Origin: a candidate division CSSED10-310 bacterium
GTDB taxonomy: Bacteria; CSSED10-310; JAFGDC01
Assembly (NCBI GenBank): GCA_016932295.1
Contig: JAFGDC010000326.1
Location: 1-8,465 of the forward strand
Direction: 5' to 3'
Length of the DNA stretch: 8,465 bases
Shown here: positions 1-6,929 of the stretch, in pieces
How the letters are laid out: every line of letters begins with the position of its first letter
Numbering within the stretch: position 1 is the stretch's first letter
The notes under the pieces: model-generated
What the model saw: only the letters and a program-made list of their open reading frames with translations
Told to the model about the DNA's origin: nothing
Database searches by the model: none
Translations under genes and position numbers: made by a program

Positions 1-200
1 CCCTGACGCCCACGCTGACCCCCACCCTGACGCCCACGTTGACTCCCACCCTCACTCCTACTGATACGCCCACTCAGACACCCACCTTGACGCCGACCCT
101 GACACCGACCGAAACCCCCACTGCCACCGCGTCACCCACCGTGACCGAGACTCCCGAACCCACGACCACGCCCACCATCACCCTGACCCCGACGCCGGCA
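1..200 (+). repeat. Degenerate 12-bp tandem repeat encoding a Thr-Pro linker
   Basis: Units of about 12 bp of the form CTGACGCCCACN repeat head to tail and encode (L/E/Q)TPT. The units are cleanest over the first 50 bases and become irregular towards 200. The repeat lies inside the partial CDS and explains the low-complexity frames on the opposite strand. Such tracts can expand or contract by slippage and can also be misassembled, so the true linker length may differ. Confidence 0.8.
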
Positions 201-287
201 CCCATTCCGACCATGAGCGGTGGCGGCATAGTCCTGCTCATCACCCTCCTCGGCGGGTTCATGAGCCTGCGGAGAAAACGCCGGTAA
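1..287 (+). CDS. 3' end of a surface/secreted protein with TPT linker and IPTL-CTERM-like tail
   Basis: The gene enters from outside the window and is open from base 3. Only its last 94 codons are visible. About the first 65 are a Thr/Pro linker (TPTLTPT-type repeats with occasional D, E, Q). The linker ends in PIPTM, a short Gly patch, a hydrophobic stretch ([12 protein letters not shown]) and a basic end (RRKRR), then TAA at 285-287. Motif, single helix and Arg cluster together form the tripartite layout of IPTL-CTERM / PEP-CTERM sorting tails, in which a membrane protease usually processes the protein during export. A strong terminator follows 23 bp later, so this is the last gene of its transcript. 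The amidase at 1966-5577 ends the same way. The catalytic or binding part lies outside the window, so the function cannot be named. Confidence is high for a coding tail and moderate for the sorting class. Confidence 0.85.
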   Translation, partial: LTPTLTPTLTPTLTPTLTPTDTPTQTPTLTPTLTPTETPTATASPTVTETPEPTTTPTITLTPTPAPIPTMSGGGIVLLITLLGGFMSLRRKRR

Positions 288-310
288 CCATATTCTGACT
301 TAAGCATCAC

Positions 311-342
311 ACGAGGACCCGCTGAAACCGGCGGGTCCTCGT
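311..342 (+). terminator. Rho-independent-type terminator of the first gene
   Basis: A perfect 12-bp inverted repeat (ACGAGGACCCGC at 311-322 pairs with 331-342) closes an 8-base loop (TGAAACCG). It begins 23 bp after the stop codon. The following run (TATTTGG) is only weakly T-rich, so the very stable GC stem must carry most of the effect. The symmetric stem could also stop transcripts arriving from the convergent parB-like gene. Confidence 0.85.
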
Positions 343-782
343 TATTTGGCTTGGACTGTTACATCTTAAAAATGGAAATGTCTTAAAATACAATAACATG
401 TATACTTTTTTGGTACTTTTGAATAGTCTGACACGCTCGCAGTCGGGTGGCGCTGTAAATAGTGGAGATGGGATCTGATCCGGAATGTGATTCTCACGGC
501 ACCAGCGCCAGGTTTATATCGCTGCCGAATGGAGATTCCGTACGCCTGGCGGCACGTGTAACCGGGGCGCGGCTGGCGCTGCGCGCTCCTCGTGACGCCA
601 TGCGCCCCACTCAGCGACATGCGTTCTTCAGCGCTCTGTGTTTCGGATATGTCCTCTTGTAAAGTTTTTAATTCGATGATGGCGGAGTCACCACGCCCCG
701 GCTCATCGTGAACCATCCACCAAAACAATAAATTATACAGTCAGTTACCGGGATACTGTTATGTCAGCACGCGGACTTTCGA
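343..782. other. Gene-free convergent intergenic region, AT-rich at its left end
   Basis: This region lies between the 3' ends of two convergent genes. Bases about 355-430 are strikingly AT-rich compared with the rest of the window and contain short palindromes (ACATGT, GTATAC) and a T6 run. I could not assign a promoter there. The reading frames in 366-728 show no recognisable domain and no convincing RBS. Around 555-604 there is a probable inverted remnant of the repeat family. No clear terminator for the parB-like gene is visible directly after its stop. Confidence 0.5.
555..604 (-). repeat. Degenerate inverted copy (D) of the dispersed repeat
   Basis: On the minus strand this segment resembles the repeat copies near 5711-5875 and 7869-8033. 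GGGCGCGGCTGGCGC at 565-579 is an exact 15-base match to the reverse complement of those copies. After a 2-base mismatch, CGCGCTCC (582-589) also matches, and AACC (560-563) matches just before. Beyond this core the resemblance fades: CATGCG-type pieces at 599-604 and 618-623 recall the 22-bp units but are out of period. I read it as an old, decaying insertion. A chance GC-rich similarity remains possible. Confidence 0.5.
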
Positions 783-1628
783 TCACTCCGCCTGTTTGGC
801 GAGGCTCAACGCCCGTTCGAGGATGGCGATGATTTTGTCTCGTTCCTTCTTGGACATCCTGGCATTGAACCGCATGGGGAACAGCCGGAAGCCGTCCTTT
901 TCCTTCCTGAAGTATTGGCGCGGCGTTCGCTTTATTCCGATGGTTTTCTGAATCAAGCGCTTCAATGCTTGGGCCGATATACCCCCGGCAAGCCGTTCGC
1001 GGTAGGGTTCCAGATCATCGATCCCCAGCGTGTGAAACACGTGCGCATGCGCCATGGATATCTCCTTGTTCTCCAGGGCTTCCTTCACCACCGGCGCAAA
1101 ACTGAGCAGCATCTTGTACCGCTTGATCTGGCTGGCCGACAGGTTGAACTCGGCGGCCAACTGGTCATTGGTCTTGCCGCGCTCCCGCATCTTCCAGACC
1201 GCGTGCGCCATGTCGATGGGCGAAAAATTCTTCCGTTTGACGTTCTCTATGAATGAGATCCGGTACGCATCGTCCTCGGTGATGTCCTTGCGGATGATTG
1301 CCTTGACGATCTTCCAGCCGATCTCCTTGATCGCTGCGACCCGCCGGTAACCGTCAATGATCTTGTAAGGCGGCTTCCCGCCCCACAGGATCACCGGCAC
1401 CAGTTGCCCCTCGCCCGTCAGACTGGGCTTGAGATCAGTGAGCTTTTCCCTCACGCGGTACTGGAACCTGCGATCCGCCAGATCGATGTCATCCACCGCC
1501 ACGTCCTCGATGGTTTCCGTTCCCCCGAGTCCATCGATGAACGCGACTTCTTCCGCCACCTTCTTCGGCCTGCCGCGCCGCCGTGGTTCCACAGTCGTTT
1601 CCGCGGTTTTCTTTCTGCCTCTGGTCAT
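783..1628 (-). CDS. Orphan ParB/Spo0J-like DNA-binding protein with AT-hook-like N-terminus
   Basis: A 281-residue ParB/RepB/Spo0J-family protein. Residues 1-23 are basic and include RRRGRPKK (16-23), an AT-hook-like minor-groove motif. The ParB N-terminal domain spans about 45-145 and has the two signatures that form the CTP pocket in characterised ParBs: GYRRVAA (93-99) and ENVKRKNFSPID (128-139). A helix-turn-helix of the ParB/KorB type follows at about 153-175 (NDQLAAEFNLSASQIKRYKMLL). The C-terminal third (190-281) is less typical and ends in a helical, basic segment that could dimerise. I chose ATG at 1628 rather than the longer frame to 1718 because GGAGGGG sits 5 bases upstream and a promoter overlaps the longer version. 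No parA is adjacent, so it could be a regulator or plasmid/phage-type partition relic rather than the main chromosomal ParB. Confidence 0.9.
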   Translation of the reverse strand: MTRGRKKTAETTVEPRRRGRPKKVAEEVAFIDGLGGTETIEDVAVDDIDLADRRFQYRVREKLTDLKPSLTGEGQLVPVILWGGKPPYKIIDGYRRVAAIKEIGWKIVKAIIRKDITEDDAYRISFIENVKRKNFSPIDMAHAVWKMRERGKTNDQLAAEFNLSASQIKRYKMLLSFAPVVKEALENKEISMAHAHVFHTLGIDDLEPYRERLAGGISAQALKRLIQKTIGIKRTPRQYFRKEKDGFRLFPMRFNARMSKKERDKIIAILERALSLAKQAE

Positions 1629-1633
1629 CTTGT

Positions 1634-1640
1634 CCCCTCC
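1634..1640 (-). promoter_or_regulatory. Shine-Dalgarno site fixing the parB-like start
   Basis: On the minus strand GGAGGGG is followed by 5 bases (ACAAG) and ATG at 1628. This is the only strong SD near any candidate start of the gene. It argues for the 281-residue product over the 311-residue frame. Confidence 0.8.
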
Positions 1641-1664
1641 GGTTGATCTTGAGATTATGCGCAA

Positions 1665-1693
1665 ATAATAGAATGTGGAAAAGTCCGATGCAA
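1665..1693 (-). promoter_or_regulatory. Sigma70-like promoter for the parB-like gene
   Basis: On the minus strand TTGCAT (1693-1688) and TATTAT (1670-1665) are separated by 17 bases. The -10 matches the consensus at 5 of 6 positions and the -35 at 3 of 6. A start point near 1658 would give a leader of about 30 bases containing the SD. The gene is 337 bp from the upstream amidase, which fits separate transcription. Confidence 0.45.
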
Positions 1694-1694
1694 G

Positions 1695-1717
1695 AAAAAA
1701 ACATGCCCCATTCGGCA
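1695..1717 (-). terminator. Weak hairpin plus T7 tract downstream of the amidase gene
   Basis: Read on the minus strand, TGCC and GGCA (1717-1714 and 1707-1704) close a 6-base loop. They are followed after two bases by seven T (1701-1695). The stem is only 4-5 bp and lies about 250 bp after the amidase stop, so termination here is uncertain. The T-tract could instead act as an AT-rich upstream element for the adjacent promoter. Confidence 0.3.
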
Positions 1718-1965
1718 CCCTTCCGGATCAGGCGCTGCTGCCCTTTAAATGACCGCCCACACGCCGGCCATCCCGGAGATCCGGCCTGCCGCAACGCCTT
1801 TATGACCGCCGGAGCCTGCCGGAGGACGCCGCTTCGCCATCACGTGAACCGGTTTTTACACATTGAGCCGGTGAAACATGTGTCATGTCAGCCTTTGTGA
1901 GCACCCTGTGGACAGTCCGTTCGCCCGTGTATTTCAGGCGGTCACGAAGCTGTCGCTGATCTCCT
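1718..1965. other. Intergenic region between amidase and parB-like gene, with parS-like fragments
   Basis: No gene is supported here. The stretch contains CCGGCC palindromes (about 1764-1786), TCACGTGAA (1840-1848) and GTGAAACA (1871-1878). The last two resemble the centre and right half of the widespread bacterial parS site (CACGTG core flanked by TGTTT/AAACA). Neither is a full 16-bp site. ACATGT also occurs at 1876-1881. Confidence 0.35.
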
Positions 1966-4900
1966 TCACTGTTTCAGGCGTCTGGACAGTGCCAGCAGGC
2001 CTCCGCAGAGAAGCATCAGCACCACACCGCCAGACCATCCGAATGCCGGGATCACCGGCGGCGTGGCGGTCACCGTCGGCGTCGCCGTGACCGGCGCGAT
2101 GGTTGGTGTGGTCGTGACCGTCGGTGTCACCGACGCCGGCACCGACGTGGATGTGGCCGTGTGGGTCGGTGTCCTGGTTGCCGTGCCGGTGGGTGACGGC
2201 GTGCGGGTTGGCGTCGCTGTGGCCGGGACCGAGGTGGAGGTAGCCGAGGACGTCATGGTTCTGGTGGGAGTCAGGGTCGGCGTCCGGGTGGGTGTACCGG
2301 TCACTGCTGGCGTGACCGTGGCGCACTCGATGGCCAGGGTGTACGCCCCCTGCTGCCCGGCGGGACTGTCCACTACGATCATCACTTCGTTGCCGGCAGC
2401 CGCATACACCCAGCTCGCGCCGGTGTCGCCGTATGCCTGGCAATCGGCCTCGTCGCAGGAATCCAGCAGGAGCACGTCCAGATCCGTGGAAGCGCTCAAC
2501 GTGGCGGTCAGCAGCACCGGTGAAGCCCCCTGCAGAAAGATATGATGGACTGCTTCCGGACCGCTTTCATTCCGGGCTGAGCATGAATAGTACGCCACCT
2601 GGCTGGTCATGCCCGAAGTATTGGAAGAATACGGCACGCCGCATGACATCAGGATCGCCGCCGAACAATCGAGATCCGGTGCCGGAGTCTGGAAAGGGGT
2701 CGGTGTCGGGCTGGCGGTGGGAGTCGGCGTCACGGTCGGACTGGCCGGAGTGTATGCGCCCAGGAACTCGAGGATCCTGGCCATGACCTGGTTGCGGGTC
2801 GCCGCGGGGTAGATGGTTTCAAAAGGAAATCCCATGGAGACGATCCGGTTGGTTCCCTGATACTGGACGGCGGCGATGCCTCCTGTCGAGTAATGGAGGC
2901 AGGAAACGGAACCGTTGCTGGTGGTGATCACGTCCGGATAATCCACGTCATAGGTGCCGTGGGTTCCGTTATCGAAGCTGAAAGCGGCAATGCCGGCGAA
3001 GATGCCGCCGGCGTCGGCGGTCACCTGGCGTGTTCCGGCATCGTCCTGGACAAAGTCTGACCTGAGCTTCTGATTGTAGAAGGTCCGATCAGCGGTGGTG
3101 CCCTTGTAGTCGAGGTCCCAACCGAGTTCCGAGCCGCTCGCCAGCAGGTTCCCGCCGGTATCGAGCCAGGCCTGCACGAGGCCCTGTTCAGCGCTGGTGA
3201 AGGTCTGGTCGACAGTGGATTCCTCGCCGTTCAGCCAGTCCACCACCTGGTAGGAGCCCAGGCTGATCTGGCCGTTGCTGACTGCTTCGTTGGCGGCACC
3301 GTCGAACCCGTAGCCGGCGGCGGCGATGGCTTCGCCATGTTGCCTGATATAATCCGAGGTGTTGTCGCCGTTGCGTACCGTGACGTACGGATCCAGCCTG
3401 TCAAACCCATTGACCACGAGCACGCTAGGCGCGCCCGGCGTGCCCGGCAGGCAAGCGCCCAGGACCTCGGTGGCCAGCGATTCACCGCCGCTGTTGACGG
3501 CGGTCACCCGGTAGTACCAGGTCTCTCCCGGCTGCACCGATGCATCATGATACAAGGCCGTCGGTACATCCACGCCGGCATCGAAGGCCCAGCCGTCCGC
3601 ACTGCGGTATACCCGGTAGCCGGTCGGCGTGGCGGAGCCCTCCAGCGGATCGGTGGTGGCGGTCCAGGAGACCGATATGTTGCCGTTCACCAGTCCCCTG
3701 ACTGTCAGGCTCGAGGGCGGCAGGGGGTAGATGACGGCGCCGGCGTTGTAATACCGCGCCACGCCCTTGTAGATCGCCCTGGCCACGTCGCGGCGGAATT
3801 CGTCCTGCAGCAGGAAGCACACATCGTTGCCCACGGCGGGATTGTCCGTGTCATGGAACGCCAGTTCAAACAGCATGGCCGGCATGTAATTCTGAGCGTT
3901 CACCTCGATAAAATTCGCCTCGGCCTGGCCACGGTCGCGCCAGCCGCTGTCCCAGAGCGCGCGGATGTCGTGTATCACTTGGTTGTGGAGCGCCGCCTGC
4001 ATGACTTTCGACTCGTTGTCGATGGCGTGGTCATACTCGTCGCTGTAGCTGGAGGTGCCCGTGCCCTCGTTCGGATTGCCCGAGGCGTTCGTGTGGATGC
4101 TTATGAAGAGGCAGTCGGTCGCCGCGGCCGGTGTGCCGCCACTCACCGTCACCTGCCATTCGGCGTATTTCGGACGGGCATAGGTGCCATCGTAGCGGTC
4201 CACGGTGTCCGATGCGTTGTATACCGAGGCGGGTGCTCCCAGGAACTGGGTCCAGTAGCGCGCGCCTTCCTCCCAGCGCGGTTCGCCGCTGGTGCCGGCG
4301 CCGCCGCGCGGGATTGAGCCGTACCCGCCGCCGAACCTGACATAGTCGGCGATGACATGTTGGTCCGGGTCGCTGTAGTCGGCGGAAATTTTCACGTATC
4401 CGGCATCGCCGGCATTGAACCGGTAGGTGCCGAGATACACCAGGCGGACATCGTTCAGTTCCTGGTTGAGTGTCACGATGGTCACGCCGCCCGCATGGTG
4501 GATTTCCACTGGCACGGTGGTGGAGCGGTTGGCGCCGGCGCGGTAGGCGATATAGACGGGATAGGAGCCTCCCGCCAGTGTCGGCCGGAAGATGGCGGTA
4601 TCATTGTTGCCCGCGACACAGGTGGATACCCGGTAGTTGCCTTGGAAGCCGGTGCCGGTGCTGGTCCACCAGCCGCTGCCCGTTTCCGTGTAGGCCGGTG
4701 CTCCGTCGCTGTCGTCGATGATCACCTCGTCCGTCTGGTAGGCTCTTTCGCGGCAGTTGTAGGCTGCTGCGCCTGCGTGTTCCAGGGCGGGCAGCAGGTA
4801 GTCCGAGCAGAACTCGTTGGTATGCAGGTCCTCCTCGTTGAGGGAGTAGTACGAACCATTGGTGTAAGGCCGCTGGAGCAGCCAGTCGTCATAGGAATCG

Positions 4901-5577
4901 TAGTAGTACCAGCCGTGGCCGGGACTGATGAAGACCTGCTTGCCTGAGAGTGCTCTCCTGGTGCCCCCGGCGGCCGGCCGGACCGCGGGCGGTGCGGTGA
5001 TGGGCATGGTGTCGTGGTGTAATGGGGGTGTCATGTAGTCGGTGAGGGGATGTTCGGTGCCGTCTTCGGTCATGACAAACAGGGCATAGCTTCTGATACC
5101 GTCAACGGTCGTGAGGGCGCGGATGACCGTTTCGAGATAGAGGTCGGTAGGCACGGGCCGGCGGTCCAGGAGGTGGTTGCTGAAGACCGCCTCGACTCTC
5201 GAATTGCGCAAACGAACGTCAACAATACTGGTTCCCGGCGGGAAGATGGGTTCATCAGGGGGGAGCATGTCTTGAAGGTATCCGTGCACCATTTCGTCAA
5301 GCAGCCTGGTGATGGTTGCGCGCATGCAGTCGGCCGATGGTGAGGCAGGTGGCGCCATTCCTGATGTGCCCATGTACTGATCGGAATTGATCGCTTGACG
5401 GGAGGTGCAATGGGATGACCGGGGCTCGGCGGTGGTCGCATGGCAGTCGGAACGGGCGGTTTGCTGGTGGCCGATTTGTTGGTTGGCGGGAGTGGATTCC
5501 TGTTTGGAGTGAGCCGTCGCCCCTGCCGCGACGTACACGAATATAAGCGCTGCAATACCATTCGTCAGATTTTTCAT
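1966..5577 (-). CDS. Secreted multidomain N-acetylmuramoyl-L-alanine amidase with C-terminal anchor
   Basis: 1203 residues, predicted to cut the amide bond between MurNAc and L-Ala in peptidoglycan outside the cytoplasm. A signal peptide covers 1-22 (ATA before His23). Residues about 85-181 look like a GerMN domain. The Amidase_3 fold starts at about 212 with SPGHG (His221) and NEED (Glu248, the likely zinc ligand), and resumes with SIHTNA (His495) and FELAFHD (Glu571), so all expected zinc/catalytic residues are present. Between the halves, about 284-416 is a golvesin/CBM-like beta domain (VIIDDSDG to VIADYVRF). FN3 follows at about 618-711, a GATase/ThuA-like alpha-beta domain at 717-944, a short TPT linker, a PPC-like domain at 967-1085, a long TPT linker and IPAFGWSGG plus a hydrophobic helix and SRRLKQ. 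ATG at 5577 has GAGGAGG 4 bases upstream. The amidase call is firm. GerMN, GATase-like and PPC-like calls rest on pattern alone. Confidence 0.9.
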   Translation of the reverse strand: MKNLTNGIAALIFVYVAAGATAHSKQESTPANQQIGHQQTARSDCHATTAEPRSSHCTSRQAINSDQYMGTSGMAPPASPSADCMRATITRLLDEMVHGYLQDMLPPDEPIFPPGTSIVDVRLRNSRVEAVFSNHLLDRRPVPTDLYLETVIRALTTVDGIRSYALFVMTEDGTEHPLTDYMTPPLHHDTMPITAPPAVRPAAGGTRRALSGKQVFISPGHGWYYYDSYDDWLLQRPYTNGSYYSLNEEDLHTNEFCSDYLLPALEHAGAAAYNCRERAYQTDEVIIDDSDGAPAYTETGSGWWTSTGTGFQGNYRVSTCVAGNNDTAIFRPTLAGGSYPVYIAYRAGANRSTTVPVEIHHAGGVTIVTLNQELNDVRLVYLGTYRFNAGDAGYVKISADYSDPDQHVIADYVRFGGGYGSIPRGGAGTSGEPRWEEGARYWTQFLGAPASVYNASDTVDRYDGTYARPKYAEWQVTVSGGTPAAATDCLFISIHTNASGNPNEGTGTSSYSDEYDHAIDNESKVMQAALHNQVIHDIRALWDSGWRDRGQAEANFIEVNAQNYMPAMLFELAFHDTDNPAVGNDVCFLLQDEFRRDVARAIYKGVARYYNAGAVIYPLPPSSLTVRGLVNGNISVSWTATTDPLEGSATPTGYRVYRSADGWAFDAGVDVPTALYHDASVQPGETWYYRVTAVNSGGESLATEVLGACLPGTPGAPSVLVVNGFDRLDPYVTVRNGDNTSDYIRQHGEAIAAAGYGFDGAANEAVSNGQISLGSYQVVDWLNGEESTVDQTFTSAEQGLVQAWLDTGGNLLASGSELGWDLDYKGTTADRTFYNQKLRSDFVQDDAGTRQVTADAGGIFAGIAAFSFDNGTHGTYDVDYPDVITTSNGSVSCLHYSTGGIAAVQYQGTNRIVSMGFPFETIYPAATRNQVMARILEFLGAYTPASPTVTPTPTASPTPTPFQTPAPDLDCSAAILMSCGVPYSSNTSGMTSQVAYYSCSARNESGPEAVHHIFLQGASPVLLTATLSASTDLDVLLLDSCDEADCQAYGDTGASWVYAAAGNEVMIVVDSPAGQQGAYTLAIECATVTPAVTGTPTRTPTLTPTRTMTSSATSTSVPATATPTRTPSPTGTATRTPTHTATSTSVPASVTPTVTTTPTIAPVTATPTVTATPPVIPAFGWSGGVVLMLLCGGLLALSRRLKQ
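2059..2318 (-). repeat. Thr/Pro-rich linker-coding repeat in the amidase gene
   Basis: This stretch encodes residues about 1087-1173, made of (R/T/V)TPT-type units with two near-identical TATSTSVPA blocks (about 1112-1120 and 1141-1149). The same kind of linker occurs in shorter form at 2680-2748. It probably spans part of the envelope between the folded domains and the membrane helix. Its skewed composition creates long but meaningless frames on the plus strand. Confidence 0.75.
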
Positions 5578-5597
5578 TCTCCCTCCTCGATACCATG

Positions 5598-5626
5598 GCT
5601 ATAGCATCAAGGGTTGCATCTGTCAC
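5598..5626 (-). promoter_or_regulatory. Sigma70-like promoter for the amidase gene
   Basis: On the minus strand GTGACA (5626-5621, 5 of 6 to the -35 consensus) and TATAGC (5603-5598, 4 of 6 to the -10) are exactly 17 bases apart. The likely start point near 5591 gives a leader of about 14 bases that still holds the GAGGAGG SD (5588-5582). Repeat copy A begins about 75 bp further upstream and is transcribed away from it if it is transcribed on the plus strand. Confidence 0.45.
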
Positions 5627-5699
5627 TGCTTTTCGAGCCCTATGCCTGGCATGACCAGATGGAGCGTGGCTTTCCTGGACCGCCTCTTGGACCGCCTAC

Positions 5700-5875
5700 C
5701 GTCGGACCACATGGCGCCGGCGAAGGGAGTGCGTGGCGCCAGCCGCGCCCTGGTTCTCGCGGCGGGTTCCGCCGCGCATAGTGTAACCGGTCGCACCTGC
5801 CAGGGTGTGAACAGGAGGAGCCAGTAAGGTGATCATCGATTAGAGGCGAGGAACTGATAAAACGTTATAACACTT
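5700..5875 (+). repeat. Dispersed structured repeat, copy A (165-bp core 5711-5875)
   Basis: Aligned with copy C (7869-8033), the core has 13 mismatches in 165 bases and no gap. A few bases to the left (from 5700) also align. It contains one full 22-bp GGCGCC unit (5709-5730) plus the terminal half unit, and a hairpin of 8 bp (CGCGGCGG 5758-5765, loop GTT, CCGCCGCG 5769-5776). It also has CCCTGG (5748-5753) matching CCAGGG (5800-5805), AGGAGG (5813-5818), TGATCATCGAT, and an end at CGTTATAACACTT that includes the palindrome GTTATAAC. A 9-bp direct repeat GGACCGCCT (5677-5685, 5689-5697) lies just outside. No transposase or terminal inverted repeat is visible. Confidence 0.85.
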
Positions 5876-5980
5876 CAGGTGAGCTGAATCGTTCGTCATG
5901 CGATGTTAGATTCCCACTGTTCGGGTGGGGATTGATCCTGGGCGGGATAGAAATGCGGCAATTTTGGGTTATCGCCTGCG

Positions 5981-6111
5981 GAGGAATCGCGTGGCGCCAA
6001 CGAAGGGAGCACATGGCGCCGGCGAAGGGAGCACATGGCGCCGGCAGAGGGAGCGCGTGGCGCCAGCCGCGCCCTGGTTCTTGCGGCGGGCCCCGCCGCG
6101 CATCGTGCAAC
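5981..6111 (+). repeat. Dispersed structured repeat, copy B (truncated, expanded 22-bp units)
   Basis: Three consecutive 22-bp units (5989-6010, 6011-6032, 6033-6054) lead into the shared body. Copies A and C have a single full unit. Bases 6036-6111 match copy C 7870-7945 with only 2 differences in 76 bases, and then homology stops abruptly after GTGCAAC. The last third of the element (CCAGGG, AGGAGG, GTTATAAC) is absent. The GC hairpin (about 6082-6099) is kept. Where homology ends, the new sequence forms AACTGT (6109-6114) against ACAGTT (6131-6136) around AACCGGTT. Confidence 0.8.
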
Positions 6112-6191
6112 TGTCGAACCGGTTGCCGAAACAGTTCCATACGCTACCGCCACTTCCTGGTCGTTACTGCTGGCAGAAGAATCGCCTGACA

Positions 6192-6213
6192 CGTCGGTCA
6201 ACCATGACCGGCG
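6192..6213 (-). terminator. Hairpin downstream of the DUF937 gene, possible terminator without U-tract
   Basis: CGGTCA (6195-6200) and TGACCG (6205-6210) form a perfect stem with a 4-base loop. It extends by three more pairs, one of them G-T, to 6192-6213. It begins 59 bp after the DUF937 stop. Neither strand has a convincing T-run after it, so it may be a transcript-stabilising hairpin rather than an intrinsic terminator. Confidence 0.35.
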
Positions 6214-6271
6214 ATGTTTCTCGAGTAACGATGTGGCCGGCGTGTGAGTCGTGGAATATGTACTACGAGGA

Positions 6272-6856
6272 TCAGCCTTTTTTTCCGCCGAACAGCCCGA
6301 GGATATCATCGAGTGGATTGCCGTCTCCGTCGAGATCGAGCATGGAAGCAATGCCCGATAATCCGCCTCCACCCGATCCGCCTCCAAGCAGGCCGCTCAG
6401 CAAGCCGCCCAGCCCCCCGGCAGAGGGTGCCTGTTTCGTTGCCTCGACAGTGTGTTGCTGCTTGGACATGACACCAGTGACCAGCATGGCGAGCATGGGC
6501 AACATTTTCTTGAGGATGGACGGATCGAGCCCTGTTTTTGTCGACGCATCTTGGGCGACGGTGCGGCTGACATCCTTCGAGCCGAAAATTTGTCCGAGTA
6601 TGTTGTTACCGTGACTCACGTCTGTCGGATGTGTTGCCAGGACCTCGTCAAGCAATTCCGCGCCGCCGAGCTTGCCGAGCATACTTCCGAGTCCCTCAAT
6701 GCCACCTGGCTGTATCTGTGCCTGTTTCTTTAATCCGCCGAGAAGCGCCGGAATGAGTGCCGAAGCGCCGGCGGAAGCCTGCTTCTCGGTTACTCCGAGT
6801 TCATTCGCCATGGATTTGAAGCCGCCCATCTGGGCGAGGATATCATTGATATTCAT
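6272..6856 (-). CDS. DUF937 domain protein
   Basis: 194 residues of the DUF937 family, small bacterial proteins of unknown function. Family features are clear: the N-terminal MNINDILAQMGG followed by GVTEKQASAGASALIPALLGGL (helical, about 21-42), the middle GNNILGQIFGSKDVSRTVAQ (about 84-103), the TGLDPSILKKMLPMLAMLV segment (about 108-126), a Gly-rich linker (about 146-165), and an Asp-rich turn LDLDGDGNPLDD (about 169-180) before GLFGGKKG. The DxDGDG turn resembles a calcium-binding loop, but calcium binding is not shown. ATG at 6856 was chosen over a longer frame to 6913 because AGGAG lies 8 bases upstream and the family normally begins near this point. The gene stands alone, with repeat copies on both sides and a palindrome cluster upstream. 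Role and location unknown; a signal peptide is absent. Confidence 0.88.
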   Translation of the reverse strand: MNINDILAQMGGFKSMANELGVTEKQASAGASALIPALLGGLKKQAQIQPGGIEGLGSMLGKLGGAELLDEVLATHPTDVSHGNNILGQIFGSKDVSRTVAQDASTKTGLDPSILKKMLPMLAMLVTGVMSKQQHTVEATKQAPSAGGLGGLLSGLLGGGSGGGGLSGIASMLDLDGDGNPLDDILGLFGGKKG

Positions 6857-6864
6857 GTTTGTGA

Positions 6865-6869
6865 CTCCT
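6865..6869 (-). promoter_or_regulatory. Shine-Dalgarno site fixing the DUF937 start
   Basis: AGGAG on the minus strand, 8 bases before ATG at 6856. The alternative upstream start at 6913 would place the palindrome cluster inside the coding region, which is less likely. Confidence 0.7.
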
Positions 6870-6891
6870 AGAGAAATGTTCGGTTGAGGGG

Positions 6892-6929
6892 TATCGATAT
6901 ATCGTGCAAGCACGATGACATCGCGATCG
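6892..6929. promoter_or_regulatory. Cluster of overlapping palindromes upstream of the DUF937 gene
   Basis: Within 38 bases there are ATCGAT, CGATATATCG (6895-6904), ATCGTGC-AA-GCACGAT (6901-6916), CGATG-A-CATCG (6913-6923), TCGCGA (6921-6926) and CGATCG (6924-6929). The cluster lies 36-73 bp before the start codon, where a promoter/operator is expected. I could not place a convincing -35/-10 pair. It is a candidate binding region for a dimeric regulator. Confidence 0.4.

Noticed and set aside
366..728. A 120-codon minus-strand frame downstream of the parB-like gene
   Set aside because: It runs through both the AT-rich stretch and the repeat remnant, with no family resemblance and no SD.
2063..2545. 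Val/Gly-rich plus-strand frame of 160 codons
   Set aside because: It is the antisense reading of the TPT linker (ACN CCN codons read backwards give GV repeats).
3337..4317. A 326-codon plus-strand frame opposite the amidase gene
   Set aside because: It is the antisense shadow of a GC-rich gene with strong codon bias. It has no domain, no RBS and its length follows from the low stop-codon density.
5342..5365. Extra GGCGCC unit of the repeat inside the amidase gene
   Set aside because: Only the sequence GTGGCGCCA is shared. The flanks are not similar and the segment is in frame with coding sequence, so it is a chance match.
5813..5863. Leader peptide starting GTG after AGGAGG in the repeat
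   Set aside because: In copy A the frame is VIID and stop; in copy C it reads through for 13 codons. The frame is not conserved, so coding is unlikely.
5711..5875. Integron attC site
   Set aside because: The GTTATAAC near the end recalls a core site, but the RYYYAAC/GTTRRRY pair at the two ends is missing and there is no integrase or cassette ORF.
5989..6060. CRISPR array from the 22-bp units
   Set aside because: The units are directly adjacent with no spacers, only three in number, and no cas gene is present.
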